Below, in pieces: positions 57,006 through 64,000 of a stretch of 64,000 bases of DNA. The number at the start of each line of letters is the position of its first letter. The stretch's first letter is position 1. A program made the translations under genes and the position numbers. A model generated the notes under the pieces. That model did not search any database and was not told the origin of the DNA. It was given only the letters and a program-made list of their open reading frames with translations. This stretch comes from Gaeumannomyces sp. JS-464. Lineage: Eukaryota; Ascomycota; Sordariomycetes; Magnaporthales; Magnaporthaceae. Location of the stretch: assembly GCA_002197995.1 (NCBI GenBank), contig NGZR01000008.1, forward strand, positions 372,001 through 436,000. The letters run 5' to 3'.

Positions 57006-57290
57006 TGTAAAAAGGCTCGCCGCGATAATGGCGGGCTACCGCTATAATAAAAAGCTTTAACCTTGTTTACGAGCTCGAGCTACGTAAAAGTTTAAAGCAC
57101 TTTAAGCACGTGATAAAGGGCTTAAAAAGGGCCACGCTATTTAGGCAGCTTGTAAAAAGTAATTTTTAAATTGCCGGAATAAGCTAAAATTGTTATATTT
57201 ACCATATAGCAATATAAGCTTTTAACTTTTAATTACCGTTTACGGTTATCGTAATTACTTCGTACAGGCTTTCGGCTTACCCCGTAATAT
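57006..57290 (+). repeat. 3' LTR, heavily RIP-mutated
   Basis: The same 285-base LTR as 48393-48676, but with many C-to-T and G-to-A substitutions (for example AAGCACTTTAAGCACGTGATAAAG). The ends TGTA and CCCCGTAATAT are retained. Confidence 0.88.
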
Positions 57291-57294
57291 AACC
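57291..57294. other. Target-site duplication, right copy (AACC)
   Basis: Matches 48389-48392. Confidence 0.6.
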
Positions 57295-57401
57295 ATAAAA
57301 GTGATACGTCCGACACTTTAAGTATTACTAATATCGTTTAATATTTCGGGTATTCGAAGTATTAAAAAAAGCAGCCATTTGGCATTACAAGGTTTTAAGT
57401 A

Positions 57402-57437
57402 CAGCTAATGTTAAAAAGTTTCCGTTTACCCCACTTT
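57402..57437 (+). repeat. Mariner left TIR
   Basis: Perfect inverted match to 58755-58790. Confidence 0.92.
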
Positions 57438-57547
57438 TAACCATCCACTTTAATAATAACCACGCTATTTTAACCGCATAATTTACATATAAAATGAAGT
57501 TAGATTTGCATTTAAATACATTTATTGGAATGCTAAACTTTTAAAGT

Positions 57548-58570
57548 TTAATATTTGGTATACCAGCCCCGTGCAGCCCGCAACGCGGCCACCTTTAGTG
57601 GCATTCCGTCGAAAAAGCTATTAATAAACTTTTATAGGACTGCTTCCCACGCCGCGACGGTTGCAATATGAAATTTGGCCCGATCCGCGTCGTTATTTTT
57701 AAGTAAATGCAATTCGGGGTTATCCTTACACAGGATTTGCTTAATAAGCTTCCAAACGTGCTTAATAAAGTTTATATCCGGGCTGTAAAACGGCCATTTA
57801 ATCGGATTTATCCCGTAAAGCTTAAACCACTTTTTAACCGCTGCAAACATATAAATACGTGCATTATCTTGCTGGAAAAAACGCGGGTTGCGTTTTTTTA
57901 AACCCGAAGCTTTTAAAACACGTGTATACAACCACGTTATATAGCCGTTTTTTTTGGAAATAAAGTCCTTTATTATAAGTATTAAAAAAAACGTTCCACT
58001 TTTCCAAATAAAGCCGTAATACATTTGGGAAAGCGTAAATTTAACGTGCGATTTCGGTTCGATAAAGCGGCGTTTGTACTTTTGCTTAAAAAGTTAAAAA
58101 AAACCATTTATTTGCACTTTTGTTAAGGTTGTTTTTAAAAGTAACTTCGTTAGAAAATTCCTTTTATTTTCGTTAGTTAAGGGCTTTATAAATACATTAA
58201 CTTTAAAGCTACGTACTTTACTTAATTCGTGCTTTTTTCCCTGCCAAGTAAATGCAAAAGTACGGCGGTAAGCTGCATTAACTAGGTTTAGGATAATCCG
58301 CTTAATAATGCGCTATTTGCGCGAATACTCGCGAGGCAAACTTAATTAAAGGTTATTGCGGTATACCGGAGTAAAACACAGCCTTATAAGCTCGTAATAC
58401 CGCATTTCGGGTTAGCGCTTAACCGTTGTTAAGATATATCGCTTTTAAAAGGGCGTAAGCTTTTTAAAAGTGCTAAAACGAGGTAAAAAATAAAAGGTTC
58501 CGTAGGTTTTAAAGCGATTAATCGTATCGCGAATAGTGGCGCGTTAATAGCCAAACAAGCAAGCTAACTC
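57548..58570 (-). pseudogene. Tc1/mariner transposase, RIP-damaged
   Basis: The C-terminal 130 codons are open from 58024 down to 57632 and read through to the TAA at 57548. The blocks are FFQQDNARIYMFAAVKKWFKLYGINPIKWPFYSPDINFIKHVWKLIKQIL and RAARGWYTKY (57550-57580), matching the family's QQDNAPxH and YSPDLNPIExxW pattern with Leu/Pro/His drifted and Glu changed to Lys (IKHVW). The DDE triad therefore keeps its two Asp but the third acidic residue is now Lys. Further upstream on this strand are CLFGY*RATIRDTINRFKTYGTF and NPEMRYYELIRLCF (helix-turn-helix region). Start not fixed. Confidence 0.8.
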
Positions 58571-58754
58571 GGATTTAAAAACGCCGATCGCAGTTTAACG
58601 ATAAATGGTCGCACGAGTTTCCGGGATAATTTTTAGCCTTTTTAAGGCCTGCCGTTAAATTAAGCCTAAAAGCACGCACAGCGGCCGACATTTGGCGAAG
58701 TTGTAAAAGAAAAAAAAGGGAGGGTTTAAATACGTAAAGCGACGCGTTTTTATT

Positions 58755-58790
58755 AAAGTGGGGTAAACGGAAACTTTTTAACATTAGCTG
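58755..58790 (-). repeat. Mariner right TIR
   Basis: Perfect inverted match to 57402-57437, followed by TA. Confidence 0.92.
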
Positions 58791-58792
58791 TA

Positions 58793-61560
58793 TATAAAAA
58801 AGGATTTCCTAATATAGTAAATAGTTCGACTAAGGTTTTAATATTAATTAACTTAAATTAGCTTTTAGGCATCCTTTAAAGCAAGTAATTAAACGTTGTT
58901 TTTTAATTACGTGTTTTTTTTTTTAATTTTAATTAGCGCTATTATTCGAAACCACTTTTAAAGCGTTTTACTTTAAAAGCGGCCTTTTAATTATAACATT
59001 TTAACTAACTTTGTTTAAAATTTCGTTAAAAATTAAACAGTACATTATAGCAAATAATAGCAAACAGCTTAAAAAGGAGGAAATTACGATTTTTACTTTT
59101 AATAACAATAAGTACGATTTTAATAGCGCTGTTAATACAGCGCGTTTTTTTAAACTTATAGCTGAAAAATTTGCTAAAAAAAAGGTTAAAGTAAAACAGC
59201 TTACCGCGAAGCTGGCGTTATTTAACACGCTTATTACAGTTTAAACGTATAAATTTTTTTCGTTAAACTTTTATAAAAGCGAAAACGGCAAGCTTAAAAC
59301 GTTTTTTTACTAAATGTAAAAGCTATTTTAAATTATACAAATAATAGTTCGTATATAAAAAATAAAAAGTCGTTTACGTTGTTATTAAATTAAATAGCAA
59401 AATGAAACAATAATTCCAATTAATGTGGAACGATTATTTTAAAAACTACGACGAAAGTTAAAAAGCTATTAAATTTATTTTCGTTAGTTTTAAAACTTTT
59501 AGCGCAAAAATTGAAAAAGTGTTCGAAATTGTTAACGAAACCCGAATCGCTAAAAAAAGCTGCTGGCTTTTAAATAATAAAAAGCTGCGGTTAAATATGC
59601 CGCAAACTTTTAACAAATTAGCATTAAATTTAATTAAAACAACGCTACGTTAATATTGCACTTTTATAACGGATTAAAAAAACGTGAAAAATAAATTCGT
59701 AAAGCAAAATCGTTTAAAGTTTTTTACGGATTACGTTTAAAACGCTATTTGTATTAGCGATAAGTTATACGAACGATAGCAGGAAAAAAATACAGTTTTA
59801 AAAATGTAGTGCAAATTAATAAAGCTAATTAAAAAAAACCTAAAAAATTACCGACTACGGTTTATAAAACGCATTTAAACTTTATAAATTTTAATGCGGA
59901 AGTCGCGTATTAATAATAAAAGTAATAAAAAAATTAAAGTAATAAAAAAATAAAAGTAATAAAAAAAATAAAAGTAATAAAAAAAAAGTAATAGAAAAAA
60001 TAAACGTAAAACCAAAAAAAATAAAAAGTGTTTTAAATGCGGTTAAATTGGCTATATTAAAATAAACTGCTTTTAATAAAACGATAATTAATAAATAATT
60101 AACTTTTAACAAACGTAAAAAAGCTCGGTATAAAGCAAATTATACTTTAAACCGGCGTTTAACTAAATGTATTATTACGATAAATTATACATTACGTACT
60201 AGTTCGATAAAAAGGTTACCGGATAATATTTTTAAACATTACGAAATATTAGCATGTTTAAAATTAGGAAGTTCGAATACGATAGCGAAAAAAAATAACG
60301 TTTTATTTTCGGATTTATAAATTTGGAAAAGGAAATTAACGCCGCTTTTCGCTAGGTTTAAAAACGTGTAAACTTAGCAAGCGATTCGAAAAAAAACAAA
60401 GTTCGAAAAAAAAACCTTTAAGTTAAACCCATTTTTTTTAAAAACGTAAAAATTTAAATACCGGTGTTAAAATCGATTAAAACATTAACACCGCGCAATT
60501 TTAAAAAAACGCAAAAAGGGTTAAATAACACTATTAATAAACCTTTCGTACTTTATTTTAAAATATTAAAGTTAACTAATAACGTTAATGCGTTTTTACG
60601 TTATTTAACGTTTCGAAATGTTTTTAAAATGTTAAAGTTTTAAAAAACACAAATAAAACGTTATATTACGCTACCCTGGCGGAAAAAAACAATAACTAGC
60701 TATTATTATAATTTAATAATTAACAAAAAATTAAATATATTAACTATTAGTTTAATAACGTAAACTATTAAAAAAAGCCGCATTACGCTTTAAAAACCAT
60801 ATTAACATTAACTTAAAACACTTGGAATATTTATACCTTTTAAAAAAATGCATTTACGAAAAATGCAAATTTTTTTAAAACTTAAAGTTAAATACGACTT
60901 TTTACTACGACGATTTAAAAACAAGCTTAAAGTTAAACCACGATTAGCATTTTAAGTACTACGGTAAAAGCCAGCCCGTATTAGCAAACTTACCGCTGTT
61001 TTTAAACTTATTAAGCAATATTTAATGCTATACGTTATAAAAACGCTTAATTAAAAGAAATGCGAAATTATAAAATGCAAAAATTACATAACGTAAAAAG
61101 CGAAAGCTTAATATTAAAAGATTATATAAGCGTATATTTCGTTTAACTTAAATAAAAAAACGAGCGTACGGTATTTGTTTTTTTATTAATAAATTAAAAA
61201 TTTTACCCTAGTTAAAAGTATAAAATAAATAAAAGAAATTAATAAAAACCCTCGTAATAGTAAAGTTAAATCGATTGTACGATTTGCTAATATTTTAAAT
61301 GGAATATTAAAAAAAGTCGTAATAATAATTAATTGCGAAATATAAAACGATTACGTTTCGTTATAAACGGTTAAACGGTATAAAATGCTTATAAAACGAA
61401 AACTTTAACCATATTAATTTAAAACGGTTAAAAAAACACTTATCGTTTTATAATAAAAAATAAATTAATTAAAAAACACTATTAATAATAATACGCATTT
61501 AAAAAAGAAAAACTATTACAATTAACGTGGTTATTAACAAGTCGCGTATATTACCAAATC
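58793..61560 (+). mobile_element. Second gypsy-type retroelement fragment with gag
   Basis: A plus-strand gag core is readable at about 59490-59800: FVSFKTFSAKIEKVFEIVNETRIA, and a YAANFQQISIKFN-type segment (retrotransposon gag family). A CCHC zinc knuckle follows at 60029-60070, whose His codon has become Tyr and one interior codon TAA (CFKCG*IGYIKINC). No reverse transcriptase or LTRs were recognised; downstream to 61550 is RIP-saturated. The element's ends are unknown and it may be cut by the pogo-like insertion. Confidence 0.6.
60029..60070 (+). pseudogene. Gag CCHC zinc knuckle, His-to-Tyr
   Basis: Cys at 60029, Cys at 60038, Tyr (for His) at 60053 and Cys at 60068, giving CxxCxxxx(Y)xxxxC. 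The H-to-Y change is a C-to-T transition. Confidence 0.75.
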
Positions 61561-61569
61561 GCGCGTTTT

Positions 61570-62230
61570 CCAACGCAACCCGCGTTTTTTACTTTTAACT
61601 TTAATTACTTAATAACCACAAATAGCATCGATATCGAAAAAAGCTAAAATTAATTTCGTTATACGGGTAATTTATTTAATGCGCAATTAAATTTGCTTTT
61701 GGCAGCTAAATTTACGATATTTTTAAATCCATATTGCGCGATTAACGCGCCGGCAAACCTGCTTAACGCAATTACAAGCCTAAGTTTTAAAAATTAACGG
61801 AATTCGAAAAGGAAACGCTTATTAAATACATATTCGAGCTGGATTTTCGCGCATTCCTTCCCCGGCATTTTGGTGTTAAAAATATGGCTAACCGATTGCT
61901 CGCCGAACGCGACGCGGGCGCCGTCGGCAAATGCTGGGTTAAAAAGTTCGTTAAACGCCGCGCAAAGCTCGGCACGCGTTAAATTTGAAAGTGTAACTAT
62001 TAAAAAGCCAAATACGAAAGTTTTAAGCTCGTTTTTACGTGGTTTCGACTGTATACGGAATACTATAGCTAAATATAGTATTTTAAATAACGATATTTAT
62101 AATTTCGATAAAACCGGCTTTTTTATAAGCATAATCGCCGCCGTTATAATTATTATAACGTTAAAAAGCCGTAATAAAACAAAGTTAATCCAGTTTAACA
62201 ATCGAAAATGGGCTACGGTTATTTAAAAGG
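61570..62230 (+). mobile_element. Pogo-like (DDE) transposase remnant, plus strand
   Basis: Readable in the frame at about 61800-61975: KYIFELDFRAFLPRHFGVKNMANRLLAERDAGAVGKCWVKKFVKRRAKLGTR (CENP-B/Tc5-type HTH and linker). After a frame change, IRNTIAKYSILNNDIYNFDKTGFFISIIAAVIIIITLKSRNKTKLIQFNNRKWATVI follows, the start of the DDE domain. NFDKTGF keeps the first Asp and has lost the usual Glu of NFDETGF by G-to-A. The rest of the catalytic domain is not found past 62230, where a trinucleotide repeat begins. The terminal repeats were not found. Confidence 0.75.
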
Positions 62231-62251
62231 TTAATTATTACGGTTAAACGA

Positions 62252-62253
<2 letters not shown>

Positions 62254-62327
<74 letters not shown>

Positions 62328-62391
62328 TATTTTATTATTATATTATTATTATTATTATTATTATTATATTATTATTATTAAAAAGCAATAT
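62254..62391. repeat. ATT trinucleotide microsatellite
   Basis: About 45 ATT units with few interruptions, directly after the pogo-like fragment. It is intergenic or inside a dead element. Confidence 0.92.
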
Positions 62392-63299
62392 TATTTAACC
62401 AATTAATATTTAACCAATTAATATTTAAAAATTAACTTTTTACGCGATTAAGTTATTATAACGAATTTTAACAAGTAAATTACAAACGAATTTTGTTTAA
62501 AATAAATCCGGCATTTCGATAAACATATTACATCGCGCACGAAAAGCACATATTATTTATTAATGTTAAACAGTTAAAAAGCTACTATTTAACGGATTTC
62601 GAGCTTTATTATTAAAAATATAACATTATTACGTTTTATATGCTTTTATATTCGTTTTATTTTTTTAACAGTTTAACGTTACATGTTTTAACCCGTTAAA
62701 AAAAGCGTACGGTTAATTAATCGAAAACTTTATAAAATTACACGTTAACCACGTAATTAAAATCGAGTTTTTTTCCGCGTTTAAAACGGCATTTTTTACC
62801 TATATAATTAAAAGAAATATCCAAAAAAACTTTCGAAAAGCTAACTTTGCTTTTTTAAACCGGATTTGGTTTTAAAAAAGCTAAATACAAAGTTATAAAT
62901 TTTAACTTTTTTAAAAAAGCTTTTAAATAACGTTGAACTTTAAACGTTTAAAACGTTATAAACAGTTAAAAAAGCAGTTTCGCAATTTAAATATATTAAA
63001 ACTCGAATTACTAATTATTAAAACAGCTTTTTAACATTTATATTAACGTGGTTTACAAGCGAGTGGCGCATATAAGCGAATGGCGCACTTACACCCGACC
63101 TTCGGTTAATCGACGCGCATGCCAACCCAATAACGCTAAAAATCCATTTAAACTATTCGGAATTGTATATATCGGACATTTTTATTTTCTTTTAACAAAT
63201 GCGCGTATTATGTCCGGTTTTGCCGCAAATGCTATATCGCCGACGAATCGTCGTCGCCCTCCTTTTTTAACCCCTATAATCGCGCATTTTTTATTATAG
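62392..63299. other. RIP-saturated, no gene recognised
   Basis: AT-rich with dense stops. A small plus frame of 83 codons at 63048-63299 has no family match and lies on the other strand from the pogo-like C-terminus. Confidence 0.45.
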
Positions 63300-64000
63300 C
63301 TATCCATTTAGCTCCTGCTGGTTTAGAACATTTCGTACCTCGTTTATAGTAAGTAACCCTCCGAATCGGACACGCGTTTTTTTAGCCCTCCGGCGTTTGC
63401 TTAACGCCTCGTTCGCCTTTCGTAATTTGGAGCACTTTTCCTCCAAAAGGTTAACCCGATGCATAATTGCCTTAGCCCTTTTCGTTAATTGGTTTACAAC
63501 CGATAGCATGGGTAACGGAAAGCTGCTTTGGTAATTGGAAATTCGAGTTTTAATATGTTTAAATTGCGAAGTTGCGTTTTTAACTGTTTAAAGCGTTTTA
63601 AAAGTTTAAAGTTTAGCATCGCTTAGGGGCTTTTTTAAAGGAATTGAAATTCGTAACCTTACATTTAGCTTTTTTAAAACCAAATCCGGATTAAAAGGAG
63701 TAAAGCTAGCCTTTCGAAAGCCTTTTTAAATGTTTTTTTCGGTTATAAAATTAAAAAATGCCGTTTTAAACGCCGAAAGGAATTCGACTTTAATTACGTG
63801 GTTAACGTGTAACTTTATTAGGTTTTCGATTTGTTAACCGTACGCCTTTTTTAACGGGTTAAAACACTTAACGTTAAACGGCTAAAAGAAGTAAAACGAA
63901 TGCGAAAATATGCAAAGCGTAATAATGTTATGTTTTTAGCAATAAAGCTTAAAATCCGTCGAATGGTGGCTTTTATGCCCGTTTAGCATTAACAAACGAT
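63300..64000 (-). mobile_element. Pogo-like transposase C-terminus, minus strand, runs off the window
   Basis: The minus frame 63509-63300 reads MLSVVNQLTKRAKAIMHRVNLLEEKCSKLRKANEALSKRRRAKKTRVRFGGLLTINEVRNVLNQQELNG. It matches the typical C-terminal tail of fungal pogo/Tigger transposases: a QLTKGA-type start, a coiled coil (LLEEKCSKLRKANEALSKRRRAKKTRVR) and a GGxLTxxE end. The remaining transposase lies further left on this strand, past the window's end. It is a distinct insertion from the plus-strand copy at 61570. Confidence 0.75.

Larger units (their letters stand above)
48393..57290 (+). mobile_element. Ty3/gypsy chromovirus LTR retrotransposon
   Basis: Flanked by two direct LTRs, 48393-48676 and 57006-57290, each beginning TGTA and ending with a shared CCCCGTAATAT. 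A four-base AACC duplication is seen on both sides (48389-48392 and 57291-57294). A polypurine tract (AAAAAGGGGACAG) ends right before the 3' LTR. The internal region carries, in order, reverse transcriptase, RNase H, integrase core and a C-terminal chromodomain, which is the chromovirus layout. The internal part is saturated with TAA stops from RIP and contains an 18-bp tandem repeat (53215-53538). About 8.9 kb total; the gag region (48.7-50.7 kb) could not be resolved. Confidence 0.9.
57402..58790 (-). mobile_element. Tc1/mariner transposon with perfect 36-bp TIRs
   Basis: Terminal inverted repeats 57402-57437 and 58755-58790 match over all 36 bases, beginning CAGCTAATGTTAAAAAG. They are flanked by the dinucleotide TA on both sides (57400-57401 and 58791-58792), the expected target duplication. 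It carries a transposase on the minus strand. The 1,389-base length suits this superfamily. It inserted about 110 bases downstream of the chromovirus 3' LTR. Confidence 0.9.

Noticed and set aside
1..64000. CRISPR array or bacterial operon structure
   Set aside because: The DNA is fungal: spliceosomal introns, RIP, LINE, Helitron, chromovirus. The only regularly spaced repeat (53215) has no spacers.

Overview
The window is nuclear DNA of a filamentous ascomycete, most likely a Sordariomycete. The evidence is GC-rich genes with short GT-AG introns (about 55-85 nt), secreted enzymes typical of moulds, and long AT-rich blocks that carry the footprint of repeat-induced point mutation (RIP: CpA to TpA on both strands, with transposon reading frames full of TAA/TAG). 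No species assignment is attempted.

Layout. (1) 0.5-17.9 kb: a gene region, mostly decayed or frameshifted. In order it holds a DUF1996 secreted protein, a kinase-like phosphotransferase remnant, an unknown conserved protein, an unknown YQTP-repeat protein, two cytochrome P450 remnants, an extended short-chain reductase, a DHA2-type MFS exporter, a second copy of the domain found in the YQTP-repeat protein, and an intact divergent protein-kinase-like gene. Two P450s, a reductase and an exporter side by side look like a dead or dying secondary-metabolite cluster, bracketed by the two paralogous unknown genes. (2) 17.9-19.8 kb: no gene recognised. (3) 19.8-25.7 kb: a Tad-like LINE with ORF1, endonuclease, reverse transcriptase and RNase H, broken by RIP-type stops. 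(4) 25.98-32.32 kb: a Helitron with Rep/PIF1-like helicase, strongly RIP-mutated in its body but with a clean 3' hairpin and CTAG end. (5) 32.5-47.9 kb: a gene island with no RIP: intradiol dioxygenase, tyrosinase, a repeat-rich secreted protein, a secreted alpha/beta hydrolase, a GH35 beta-galactosidase, tRNA-Gly(GCC) and a His-rich zinc-ribbon protein. (6) 48.4-57.3 kb: a full-length Ty3/gypsy chromovirus with both LTRs. (7) 57.3-64 kb: a Tc1/mariner element with perfect 36-bp inverted repeats, a second gypsy-type gag fragment and two pogo-like transposase remnants.

A pattern across the gene regions is the single-base indel, nearly always in a short run of C, G or A. Removing it restores a clear family match (DUF1996, the YQTP-repeat protein, MFS, GH35, alpha/beta hydrolase, the repeat-rich secreted protein). 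This may be long-read assembly error and not real gene death, and it must be settled before any gene is called a pseudogene. Four losses cannot be explained that way: a P450 lacking its I-helix and ExxR, a P450 with ExxR changed to GxxR, a phosphotransferase without its metal-binding Asp, and RIP-type stops in the transposons.

The island genes suggest an extracellular saprotrophic programme: phenol oxidation (tyrosinase) next to aromatic ring cleavage (intradiol dioxygenase), plus galactoside hydrolysis. Most tentative calls are marked as such. Boundaries of transposons without visible termini are approximate.
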